Shown here in pieces: positions 38,168-47,183 of a stretch of DNA of 64,000 nucleotides. The notes beneath the pieces are model-generated. The model saw nothing but the letters and a program-made list of their open reading frames with translations. It made no database searches and was not told the origin of the DNA. The stretch is from Streptomyces sp. NBC_00078. GTDB taxonomy: Bacteria; Actinomycetota; Actinomycetes; Streptomycetales; Streptomycetaceae. Position numbers and translations under genes: made by a program. The stretch's first letter is position 1, and the number at the start of each line of letters is the position of its first letter. The stretch covers positions 4,588,001 to 4,652,000 of the forward strand of contig NZ_JAPELX010000001.1 of the NCBI RefSeq assembly GCF_026343335.1. The letters run 5' to 3'.

Positions 38168-38922
38168 GACGCCCCCGGGTGGCTGCGGTGCAGATGCTGC
38201 ATCTCGGCGAGCATCCGGCCGAAGGGCTCGGTGTGCACGCCCTGGCGTCCCGCGCCGGCCGTCCACCCACCCGTCCGCGGTCCCTCGGGGACCGTCAGGG
38301 TGGCCCGGTGCAGCACGGTCTGGACGGACTCCAGCCAGGCCGTCTCCATCCCGGCCCGGTCGACCTCCAGGCCGTCCACCGGCTGGAACATCTCGCCGGT
38401 GAACCGCCACAGGGCCGTGCACGCGCGCTGCATGCGCTCGTGGCCGGTCTCCGTGCCGTCGCCGAGCCTCAGCGTCCACTGCTCGGCGTGGTCGCGGTGG
38501 TAGGCGACCTCCTTGACGGCCTTCGCGGCCAGGCCGACCAAGGGGCCGTGGCCGGTGGCCAGCTCCGCGTACAGCAGGTGCTGGTAGGTGGAGAAGTAGA
38601 GCTGGCGGGCGATGGTGTGGGCGAAGTCGCCGTTCGGCTGTTCCACCAACTGGAGGTTGCGAAAGGCGCGTTCCTCCCGCAGATACGCCAGCTCGTCCTC
38701 GTCGCCCGCCATCGACAGCAGCACGCGGGCCTGGCCCAGCAGGTCCAGCGCGATGTTGGCGAGGGCGACCTCCTCCTCCAGGACGGGAGCGTGCCCCGCC
38801 CACTCTCCGAGGCGGTGCGAGAGCACCAGGGCGTCGTCGCCGAGGGCGAGGGCAGCCGTTGTCGGGGGAGTCGTGGTCGCCGTAGCTGTCGTGGTTGCTG
38901 GGGTTGTCTCAGGGGTGCTCAC
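38161..38922 (-). CDS. paaC: Phenylacetyl-CoA epoxidase structural subunit PaaC
   Basis: 253 residues, ferritin-like helical protein that scaffolds PaaA. Key blocks: LVLSHRLGEWAGHAPVLEEE, ANIALDLLGQARVLL, and VAYHRDHAEQWTLRLGDGT. It begins with a Thr/Pro/Ala-rich low-complexity leader of about 25 residues that the E. coli protein lacks. The GTG overlaps the paaB stop (GTGA). Confidence 0.95.
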   Translation of the reverse strand: MSTPETTPATTTATATTTPPTTAALALGDDALVLSHRLGEWAGHAPVLEEEVALANIALDLLGQARVLLSMAGDEDELAYLREERAFRNLQLVEQPNGDFAHTIARQLYFSTYQHLLYAELATGHGPLVGLAAKAVKEVAYHRDHAEQWTLRLGDGTETGHERMQRACTALWRFTGEMFQPVDGLEVDRAGMETAWLESVQTVLHRATLTVPEGPRTGGWTAGAGRQGVHTEPFGRMLAEMQHLHRSHPGASW

Positions 38923-39202
38923 AGGTGCTTCACCCCCTCCGGGATCTCGTAGAACGTCGGGTGCCGGTACGGCTTGTCGGCGGCCGGTTCGAAGAACGGG
39001 TCCTTCTCGTCCGGTGACGACGCGGTGATCGATGACGAGGGGACGACCCAGATCGAGACGCCCTCGCCGCGGCGGGTGTACAGGTCACGGGCGTTGCGCA
39101 GGGCGAACTCCGCATCCGGGGCGTGCAGGCTGCCGGCGTGGGTGTGGGAGAGGCCGCGGCGTGAGCGCACGAAGACCTCCCACAGAGGCCAGTCGGTGTT
39201 CG

Positions 39203-39206
<4 letters not shown>
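38919..39206 (-). CDS. paaB: Phenylacetyl-CoA epoxidase subunit PaaB
   Basis: 95 residues, the normal size. TDWPLWEVFVRSRRGLSHTH, DAEFALRNARDLYTRRGEG and SIWVVPSSSI are typical. PaaB bridges the PaaAC heterodimers in the epoxidase complex. Its ATG overlaps the paaA stop by 4 bases, so the five genes form one coupled message. Confidence 0.95.
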
Positions 39207-40198
<992 letters not shown>

Positions 40199-40236
40199 GA
40201 GGTCCCCCTCGACCTGGGCTCTGTCCGGAGCAGGCT

Positions 40237-40255
40237 CCCGACCGATCGTTCGGTT
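40237..40255. promoter_or_regulatory. PaaR-type operator upstream of paaA
   Basis: On the minus strand this reads AACCGAACGATCGGTCGGG, identical over 19 bases to the site at 47113-47131. The core ACCGnnCGnnCGGT is the arrangement I recall for PaaR of corynebacteria. It lies 39-57 bases before the paaA start. Confidence 0.75.
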
Positions 40256-40509
40256 CATGCGCTTCCATGGTGGGACGGGCGCCGTAAGGTGTCAACCGCT
40301 GTGGATAACCTGCGGGCGTGCCCTGTGGACAAAGGGGGGACCTCGCGTACGCCGTGATCGGCCGCCCGGCAGGGGCTGTGCCGCACGGGCGGGCCTGAGT
40401 ACGGTGCCCGTGCGAGAGCGGCGGCGCGCTGCGCACAGGCGGCACGGCGTCCCTGCGGCCGGGCGGCCGGGGCGCTGGAAGAACGACCGGGATCGGGAGA
40501 CGGGGCGGA

Positions 40510-41625
40510 ATGGACGCGTACGGCACAGACTCGGACGCCCGGCGCGGGCCGGACAGGCCCGGCGGTGCGCCGGATCCGGACAAAGCGCCCGAGGCGGACG
40601 GGCCGTACGAGCCTGAGGGGTCTCCGGAAGGAGACGGCCCGTCCGAACCTGACGACGCATCCGAGCCCGCCTGCGGATCCGAGCCCGAAGGCGCACGCGA
40701 GTCGGACGGGTCACGCGAGGCCGACGCTGCACCGGATCCCGACGGTACGTCTGACCGTGACGGTTCACCCGCGCCCGACGGCGGACCGAAGCGGATCGCT
40801 GGTTCTGAGCGGATCACCGGTTCGAGGCGGATAGCCGGTTCGGACACGGGCGGAGTCGATCCTGGGGCCTGGCCCTCCGCAGGTTCCCCCGCCGCTCCCG
40901 CACCCGTCTCCACCTCCACCTCCACCTCCACTTCCACCTCTGTCTGTGCCTCTGTCTCCGGCCCGGACCCTGAGCCGCGTACCGGTGTGGCCGCGCTCTC
41001 CCCGCGCTACCAGATCGGCGCCGCGCTGGCGCTCGCGGTCGTCGCCGTCGTCGCCTGTGTGCACGTCGGCATGGTCTTTCTGCACGTCGCGCCGGCGAAC
41101 ACGCTGACCAAGGCGCACGGCAAGGCGATCGACGACTGGATCTACCCGGAGTTCGAGCAGAACTGGAAGCTCTTCGCGCCGAACCCGCTGCAGCAGGACA
41201 TCGCGGTCCAGGTCCGCGCCGAGGTGCAGGCGAAGAACGGAGAGCTGCGGACCACCGGCTGGTACGACCTGTCCGCCGAGGACGGCCGGGCCATCGACGG
41301 CAATCTGCTGCCCAGCCACACACAGCAGAACGAACTGCGCCGGGCCTGGGACTTCTTCGTCGCCACGCACGACAGCACCAACCGCTCGACGGGCTTGCGC
41401 GGCACCCTGTCCGAGAGTTACCTGCGGCGCGTAGTGATGCTGCGCCTGGACCGCGACGACGCGTCCGGCAAGGGCGGCGTCATCGAGCAGGTCCAGGTGC
41501 GTTCCCGTACCACCAACGTGCCGCCGCCGAAGTGGAGCACGGAGAAGATCTCGGACAAGCCCATGGACCGTGTGCTGCCCTGGTGGCCGGTCACGGCCGC
41601 CGACACCGACGGAGGCGCCGAGTGA
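40510..41625 (+). CDS. DUF5819-type membrane protein
   Basis: 371 residues. Residues 1-155 are low-complexity and strongly acidic (repeats of the type EPEGxxExDG, PDPDGTSDRDGS), ending in a run of alternating Ser/Thr (STSTSTSTST) encoded by a TCCACC repeat near 40910-40940. One transmembrane helix (QIGAALALAVVAVVACVHVGMVFLHV) precedes a folded domain with FEQNWKLFAPNPLQQDIAVQ, the signature of DUF5819, and ESYLRRVVMLRLDRDD. The stop overlaps the HTTM gene start (GTGA). The pair usually stays together; the function is unknown, probably a membrane complex. Confidence 0.88.
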   Translation: MDAYGTDSDARRGPDRPGGAPDPDKAPEADGPYEPEGSPEGDGPSEPDDASEPACGSEPEGARESDGSREADAAPDPDGTSDRDGSPAPDGGPKRIAGSERITGSRRIAGSDTGGVDPGAWPSAGSPAAPAPVSTSTSTSTSTSVCASVSGPDPEPRTGVAALSPRYQIGAALALAVVAVVACVHVGMVFLHVAPANTLTKAHGKAIDDWIYPEFEQNWKLFAPNPLQQDIAVQVRAEVQAKNGELRTTGWYDLSAEDGRAIDGNLLPSHTQQNELRRAWDFFVATHDSTNRSTGLRGTLSESYLRRVVMLRLDRDDASGKGGVIEQVQVRSRTTNVPPPKWSTEKISDKPMDRVLPWWPVTAADTDGGAE

Positions 41626-42881
41626 ACCGCTTCGCCCTGGCGGTCTCCTCCGCCATCTCGCGCATCACCGGGGCGGCGCTCGGCCCGTATCAGACCGCCG
41701 TGGTCCGCATAGGCTTCAGCGCGACCTGGCTGCTGTTCCTGCTGCGCGAGACCCCCCACCGCGAGGAGCTGTACGGTCCGGGAAGCCCGTGGAGCTGGGG
41801 CCTTGCCCAGCAGCTGATCTCGTCCAACAGCGCCTTCACAGCTCTGATGTGGTCGGACACCCGGGGCTGGTTCGAGATCGTCTACGTGCTCGCCGTCTTG
41901 TCGAGCCTGCTGCTGCTGCTCGGCTGGCGCACCCGCACCATGTCCGTTCTGTTCATGATCGGCGTCCTCACGCTGCAGAACCGCAGCGTCTTCATGGGGG
42001 ACGGCGGCGACAACGTCCTGCACCTGATGTCCGTCTACCTCGTGTTCACGCGCTGCGGCCAGGTCTGGTCGCTGGACGCGCGGCGGGCACGGATCGCGCG
42101 TGAGGCACGCGCGCGTGGGGAGTACGTCTCGGGCCAGTACGTCTCGGACGAGTACGTCCTGGACCAGTACGTCCCGGACCGGGTCGGCCCGGTGTTGTGG
42201 GGCCTGCTCGGGTTCGCGCTGGTCGCGGTGACCGCCGGCGGCCGGTTCGACGGTGTCGACCCGACCGCGCCGGTGATCCTGTGGGTCGTGTGGCTCGCCT
42301 CCGCCCTGGCGTGGGTCGTGAGGCGCAGGGCGAAGAGCGAGGAGCCCCGGATCCTGCTGGACGTCATAGCCAACATCGTGCACAACGGCGCCCTCTTCGT
42401 GATCATGGCAGAGGCCTGTCTGATCTACGCGACAGCCGGCTGGTACAAGATCCAGGGCACGCGCTGGCAGGACGGCACCGCGGTCTACTACCCCCTCCAC
42501 CTGGACTACTTCACGCCCTGGCCCGGGCTCGCCGATCTGCTGTCCTCCAGCGGCACGATGGTGATGCTGGTGACGTACGGGACCGTCATCGTGCAGGTCG
42601 CCTTCCCCTTCACCCTGTTCAACCGGCGGGTCAAGAACGTCCTGCTGGCCGCGATGATGACCGAGCACGCCGTGATCGCCGTGGTTCTCGGCCTGCCGTT
42701 CTTCTCGCTCGCCATGATCGCGGCGGACGCGGTCTTCCTGCCGACGTCGCTGCTGCGCCGCCTGGGCGGCTGGGCGGCACGCGCGCGTGAGCGCGTCCTT
42801 GCCCGCGGCGGCCGTGTGACGCTGCCGGGGCCGCGGGCCCAGGAAAACCCCGAGCCCACACGAGCGGGCTCCACGGCCTGA
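41622..42881 (+). CDS. HTTM (vitamin K-dependent carboxylase-like) membrane protein
   Basis: 419 residues, about eight to ten transmembrane helices. Conserved patches are TAVVRIGFSATWLLFLLRE, MGDGGDNVLHLMSVYLVFTRCG and GWYKIQGTRWQDGTAVYYPLHLDYFTP. These place it in the horizontally transferred transmembrane (HTTM) family related to gamma-glutamyl carboxylase, but I see no sign of the carboxylase active-site domain. A cytosolic-type loop (residues 167-187) is built of a four-fold 15-bp repeat. Translationally coupled to the DUF5819 gene. Confidence 0.88.
   Translation: MNRFALAVSSAISRITGAALGPYQTAVVRIGFSATWLLFLLRETPHREELYGPGSPWSWGLAQQLISSNSAFTALMWSDTRGWFEIVYVLAVLSSLLLLLGWRTRTMSVLFMIGVLTLQNRSVFMGDGGDNVLHLMSVYLVFTRCGQVWSLDARRARIAREARARGEYVSGQYVSDEYVLDQYVPDRVGPVLWGLLGFALVAVTAGGRFDGVDPTAPVILWVVWLASALAWVVRRRAKSEEPRILLDVIANIVHNGALFVIMAEACLIYATAGWYKIQGTRWQDGTAVYYPLHLDYFTPWPGLADLLSSSGTMVMLVTYGTVIVQVAFPFTLFNRRVKNVLLAAMMTEHAVIAVVLGLPFFSLAMIAADAVFLPTSLLRRLGGWAARARERVLARGGRVTLPGPRAQENPEPTRAGSTA
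42121..42180 (+). repeat. In-frame 15-bp tandem repeat in the HTTM gene
   Basis: Four 15-base units beginning AGTACGTC run from 42121 to 42180. They encode four pentapeptides of the type (E/Q)YV(S/L/P)x, with Tyr-Val in each. Being a multiple of three, copy changes would keep the frame. Confidence 0.85.
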
Positions 42882-43027
42882 GCGCAGCGCCCAACACGAT
42901 AGGGCCCCACGGCGTGAGCGCAGCGCCCGCGCACGCGATCTCGCCGGCATGGTCTCCCGGGCATCCGGCGTGATCTTCCTGGCATGAGGGCGGAGTGCCG
43001 TGCGCACGCGCACGTAGGCTGCACGCC

Positions 43028-43792
43028 ATGACCGACCCCACTGCAGGCCCTGTGAGCGACTGGCGCCGGCTCGCCGGCACCTGCGTGCTGCTCGACGGCT
43101 TCCACGCCCTCAAGCACGCCGTGCGTTTCGGAGCCGAGGTGCCGGTGGCGGTCACCGCCGACCGCCGCGCGGCGCTCGCCCTCGCCGACGAACTGGCCCC
43201 CGACGTACGGGACAGGCTGGCCGAACTCCTCACCGAGGTGCCGGAGTCGGCGTATCGGAGTCTGGTCCCGCGCCCGCACCCCACGGCCGTGGCGGCCCTG
43301 GCCGTACGACCGTCCCGCGCGGCCAGCCTCGACAGGCTGGCGCACACCCCCCGTACCGCACCCGTCGTGGTCCTCGACAACCCGCGCAACCTCGGCAACG
43401 CGGGTGCCGTGATCCGGCTGGCCGCCGGGTTCGGCGCGACCGGGGTGGTCACCACCGGCACGCTGGATCCCTGGCACCCCACAGTCGTGCGCGGCGGGGC
43501 GGGACTGCACTTCGCGACCGCCGTGGAACGGCTGGCCGTCGACGAGCTGCCGACGGGCCCGCTGTACGCCCTGGACCCGGAGGGCGACGACATCCGGGGG
43601 GTCAAGCTCCCGGACGACGCCGTCCTCGCCTTCGGCTCCGAGCGCAGCGGGCTGTCCGCCGGACTACGCGCACGGACCGACCACTTGCTGTCTCTCCCGA
43701 TGCGTCCCCAGGTCTCCAGCTACAACCTGGCGACGAGTGTGGCCATGACGCTGTACCACTGGAGTGCCACCGGGGGCGCGAGCGCCCTTTAG
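43028..43792 (+). CDS. SpoU/TrmH-type RNA methyltransferase
   Basis: 254 residues. The C-terminal half carries the SPOUT knot motifs: VVLDNPRNLGNAGAVIRLAA (motif 1, Asn-Arg), LAFGSERSGLS (motif 2) and LPMRPQVSSYNLATSVAMTLY (motif 3). The N-terminal part resembles a substrate-binding domain (VLLDGFHALKHAVRFGAEV). It would 2'-O-methylate a tRNA or rRNA ribose; the target is unknown. Its TAG lies inside the target duplication of the IS element, so the gene is intact despite the insertion next to it. Confidence 0.9.
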   Translation: MTDPTAGPVSDWRRLAGTCVLLDGFHALKHAVRFGAEVPVAVTADRRAALALADELAPDVRDRLAELLTEVPESAYRSLVPRPHPTAVAALAVRPSRAASLDRLAHTPRTAPVVVLDNPRNLGNAGAVIRLAAGFGATGVVTTGTLDPWHPTVVRGGAGLHFATAVERLAVDELPTGPLYALDPEGDDIRGVKLPDDAVLAFGSERSGLSAGLRARTDHLLSLPMRPQVSSYNLATSVAMTLYHWSATGGASAL

Positions 43793-43794
43793 GC

Positions 43795-45312
43795 CAAGGC
43801 CATGAAGTTACGGGGCGGGTCCGTGGCTGCAAGTGGGGTCTGATCTGGAGGAACACCGGACGCGAGAAGCGGAGCCCCGGTAGAACTGGCTGGTCCGCCA
43901 AGACAAGCCGTTCACAGCACCGGAGGCTCCGCTGTCGGGTCAGTGTGTCATCAGCCGCGAGATCGCGGTAGCCGACGGTCTTTTCGCTCCGGGTCACTTG
44001 GGTGAGTTGACGCAGATCGTCCCGTTCGAGATGGTCGACGCCGCCCTGGCTGAGTGCGGGGCCGTCCAGCAGCGATTGCGGAAACTCCCCGCCCGGGTGG
44101 TCGTCTACCTCCTCCTGGCCGCTGCTCTGTTCGAGGAGTGCGGCTATCCGGCGGTGTGGGCCAGGCTGACCTCCGCACTGCACTGCCTGCCGGTCCCGAA
44201 GGTCACCGCAACGGCACTGTGGCACGCCCGCGCCCGGCTCGGTGTCCGCCCCATGCGGGCCCTGTTCGACCTGCTGCGCGGCCCGGCGAGCGCGATCCGC
44301 ACCACCGGGGCCCGCTGGGCGGGTCTGCTGGTCGTCGCCGTCGACGGCACCTACCTCGACGTCCCCGACGCTCCCGCCACCCGGGCCCACCTGGGCAAAG
44401 GCTCCAACCAGTACGCCACTTCAGGCTATCCCCAGATCTGCCTGGTCACCCTGGTCGCCTGCGGCACCCGGGCCGTGATCGACGCGGTCTTCGGCCCGCG
44501 CACCAGCGGCGAGACCACCCATGGCAAGCGCCTGGCCCGCTCCTTGCACGAGGGCATGCTCGTCCTGCTGGACCGCGGCTTGTCCTCCAATGCCTTCCTG
44601 ACCACGGTCGCGGACACCGGCGCCGCGTTCCTCGCCCGGCTGTCCGCCACCCGCAAACCACCCATCCTGCACCGCTACGAGGACGGCTCGTTCCTGTCCA
44701 GGATCGGCCGGCTGGAGGTCCGCGTCATCGAGTGCGAGATCACCATCGCCACCACCGCCGGGCGCACCACCGGTGTCTACCGGCTGGCCACCACCCTGCT
44801 CGACCACCGCCGCTACCCGGCATTCGAGCTGGTCAAGCAGTATCACGAGCGGTGGGAAGTGGAGTCCGCCTTCTTCGCGATCAAGAAGTCCATCCTCGGG
44901 CGCCGGGTCCTGCGCGCCCGGACCATGTCCGGTATCGCCCAGGAGGTCTACGCCCTGCTGACCGCCTACCAGCTGATCAGGATTGCCATCGCCGACGCCA
45001 CCGCGACCCTCCCCCACGCGGACCCCGACCGGGCCAGCTTCAGCATCGCCCTCCACACCGCCCGCGACCAGGTCGTCCAAGCCGCAGGCATCATCGCCGA
45101 CACCACCATCGACCTCGTCGGAACCATCGGACGAGCCGTCCTGAACCACCCGATGACAGCCCGCCGCCTGCGCGTCAGCCCCCGCGCCGTCAAGCGACCA
45201 CTGTCCCGATACGCGTACAAGAGCCTGCGAGTGGACCGACGCACCTACAAGGCCACCATCAGCATCGACATCCTGTTGACAGGGCCCATCAGCCCATAAC
45301 TTCACGGCCTTG
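43795..45312. mobile_element. IS4-type insertion sequence, complete
   Basis: Terminal inverted repeats CAAGGCCATGAAGTTACGGG (43795-43814) and, inverted, CAAGGCCGTGAAGTTATGGG (45293-45312). They match at 18 of 20 bases. The element is 1518 bp and flanked by a perfect 10-bp duplication CCCTTTAGGC (43785-43794 and 45313-45322). One transposase gene, see next entry. The perfect duplication and intact gene point to a recent insertion. Confidence 0.92.
43998..45299 (+). CDS. IS4 family transposase
   Basis: 433 residues from a TTG at 43998. Homologues begin about 25 residues earlier, with a CVISREIAVADGLFAPGHLG-type stretch that is present in frame from about 43930 but without ATG/GTG/TTG, so the true start is uncertain. 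DDE residues: first Asp in AVDGTYLDVPD, second in LLDRGLSSNAF, Glu in YHERWEVESAFFAIK (the Y-(2)-R-(3)-E-(6)-K signature). Full length, no frameshift. Codon use resembles the host. Confidence 0.9.
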   Translation: MGELTQIVPFEMVDAALAECGAVQQRLRKLPARVVVYLLLAAALFEECGYPAVWARLTSALHCLPVPKVTATALWHARARLGVRPMRALFDLLRGPASAIRTTGARWAGLLVVAVDGTYLDVPDAPATRAHLGKGSNQYATSGYPQICLVTLVACGTRAVIDAVFGPRTSGETTHGKRLARSLHEGMLVLLDRGLSSNAFLTTVADTGAAFLARLSATRKPPILHRYEDGSFLSRIGRLEVRVIECEITIATTAGRTTGVYRLATTLLDHRRYPAFELVKQYHERWEVESAFFAIKKSILGRRVLRARTMSGIAQEVYALLTAYQLIRIAIADATATLPHADPDRASFSIALHTARDQVVQAAGIIADTTIDLVGTIGRAVLNHPMTARRLRVSPRAVKRPLSRYAYKSLRVDRRTYKATISIDILLTGPISP

Positions 45313-45316
45313 CCCT

Positions 45317-47023
45317 TTAGGCCTCCCGGCGGACCTCCACCACACGGAAGCGGTTGGCCACGAACGCGCCGTCCGTGAGCGCCGCGTTGGCCGCAGGGTT
45401 GCCGCCCGAGCCGTGGAAGTCGGAGAAAGCGGCGGTCTGGTTCACGTACACCCCGCCCGTGAGGTTCAGCGACAGCTGGGCGGCCTCTTCCAGGCACACC
45501 TCCCGGACCGCCTGCTCGACCTCCGCGTCGGTCGTGTAGGCCCCGACCGTCATCGCGCCCTTCTCACGGATGGTGCGCCGCAGCAGCTCCGCCGCATCGG
45601 CCGCAGAGTCGACCGCGACGGCGAACGAGACGGGACCGAAGCACTCGCTCATGTACGCGGCCTCGTCGTCCGCCCCCTCCCAGTACTTCCGCGCGCCGTC
45701 CAGCTTCACGATCACGGGGGTGCGCACGACCGCGTCCGGGAACTCCGGGTTGCTGATCTCCCGTGAGGCCAGGGCGACTTCACCGAGACCGGCCGCGGCC
45801 TCCAGGCGGGCCTTCACGTCCGGGTTGACGATCGCGCCCAGCAGGGCGTTCGCGCGCGCGTCGTCGCCGAGCAGGCCGTCCACCGAGCGGGCTAGGTCGG
45901 CGACCACCTCGTCGAAGGTGCGGGGCCCGTCGTCGGTGCGGATGCCGTCACGCGGAATCAGCAGGTTCTGCGGGGTGGTGCACATCTGGCCGCTGTACAG
46001 CGACAGCGAGAACGCCAGGTTGGAGAGCATGCCCTTGTAGTTCGACGTGGAGTCCACGACGACCGTGTTCACGCCGGCCTTCTCCGTGTAGACCTGCGCC
46101 TGGCGGGCGTTGGCCTCCAGCCAGTCGCCGAAGGACGTCGAGCCCGTGTAGTCGATGATCCGGATCTCCGGGCGGGTGGCCAGCGTCTTGGCGATGCCCT
46201 CACCGGGACGCTCGGCGGCCAGGGCCACCAGGTTCGGGTCGAAGCCGGCCTCGGCGAGCACCTGACGGGCGACCTGCACGGTGAGCGCCAGCGGCAGCAC
46301 CGCGCGCGGGTGGGGCTTGACCAGGACCGCGTTGCCGGTGGCCAGGGAGGCGAACAGGCCCGGATAGCCGTTCCACGTCGGGAAGGTGTTGCAGCCGATG
46401 ACCAGCGCGATCCCGCGCGGGACCGACGTGAACTGCTTGGTCAGGGCGAGCGGGTCGCGCTTGCCCTGCGGCTTGCTCCACTCCGCCGTGTCGGGTGTGC
46501 GGACCTGCTCCACGTACGCGTACGCCACCGCCTCCAGGCCGCGGTCCTGCGCGTGCGGGCCGCCCGCCTGGAACGCCATCATGAACGCCTGGCCGCTGGT
46601 GTGCATGACCGCGTGTGCGAACTCGTGCGTCCGGTCGCTGATCCGCTTGAGGATCTCCAGGCACACCATCGCGCGCATCTCCGCGCCCGCGTCCCGCCAC
46701 GCGCGCTGTCCGGCCTTCATGGCGGGCAGCAGCTCGTCGATGTCGGCGTGCGGGTAGCTCACGCCCAGCTCGATGCCGTACGGCGAGACCTCGCCGCCCA
46801 CCCAGTCGTCCGTGCCGGGCTGGCCGAGGTCCAGGCGGGTGCCCAGGAGGGCGTCGAAGGCGGCCTTGCCCGCCGCCATGTCCAGGCTGCCGCTCTCGCC
46901 GTAGGCCTTGGGGTGTTCGGGGTGCGGGGACCAGTACGCGCGTGTGCGGATCGCTTCCAGCGCCTGGTCGAGGGTGGGCCGGTGCTGGGAGATCAGCTCG
47001 TGCGTGGTCAGTTCGGCGGCCAT
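45317..47023 (-). CDS. paaN: PaaN-type aldehyde dehydrogenase of phenylacetate catabolism
   Basis: 568 residues, matching the PaaN family that lacks the C-terminal hydratase of PaaZ. Aldehyde dehydrogenase features: FTSVPRGIALVIGCNTFPTW, NAVLVKPHPRAV, TGSTSFGDWL, EKAGVNTVVVDS and the catalytic Cys in SGQMCTTPQNLL. It probably oxidises the semialdehyde formed on ring opening of oxepin-CoA. Its stop (TAA) lies in the IS target duplication, so it survives intact. The operator at 47113 lies upstream, shared with the divergent paaH. Confidence 0.93.
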   Translation of the reverse strand: MAAELTTHELISQHRPTLDQALEAIRTRAYWSPHPEHPKAYGESGSLDMAAGKAAFDALLGTRLDLGQPGTDDWVGGEVSPYGIELGVSYPHADIDELLPAMKAGQRAWRDAGAEMRAMVCLEILKRISDRTHEFAHAVMHTSGQAFMMAFQAGGPHAQDRGLEAVAYAYVEQVRTPDTAEWSKPQGKRDPLALTKQFTSVPRGIALVIGCNTFPTWNGYPGLFASLATGNAVLVKPHPRAVLPLALTVQVARQVLAEAGFDPNLVALAAERPGEGIAKTLATRPEIRIIDYTGSTSFGDWLEANARQAQVYTEKAGVNTVVVDSTSNYKGMLSNLAFSLSLYSGQMCTTPQNLLIPRDGIRTDDGPRTFDEVVADLARSVDGLLGDDARANALLGAIVNPDVKARLEAAAGLGEVALASREISNPEFPDAVVRTPVIVKLDGARKYWEGADDEAAYMSECFGPVSFAVAVDSAADAAELLRRTIREKGAMTVGAYTTDAEVEQAVREVCLEEAAQLSLNLTGGVYVNQTAAFSDFHGSGGNPAANAALTDGAFVANRFRVVEVRREA

Positions 47024-47112
47024 GCTGGGTCAACTCCTCGTCTTGTGAACTCTTCGTCGAGTTCATGACCTGGGCAGAAACATGGGCAGGAACAGCCGGT
47101 CAGAGTTAGAGT

Positions 47113-47131
47113 AACCGAACGATCGGTCGGG
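47113..47131. promoter_or_regulatory. PaaR-type operator between paaN and paaH
   Basis: AACCGAACGATCGGTCGGG, identical to the inverted copy upstream of paaA. It sits 90 bases before the paaN start and 53 before the paaH start, so one site can serve both divergent promoters. Confidence 0.78.
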
Positions 47132-47183
47132 ACAAGGGGGTCCGCCGCATCTGTGGAAAACCCCGTGCGGGAGGATCGCGCAC

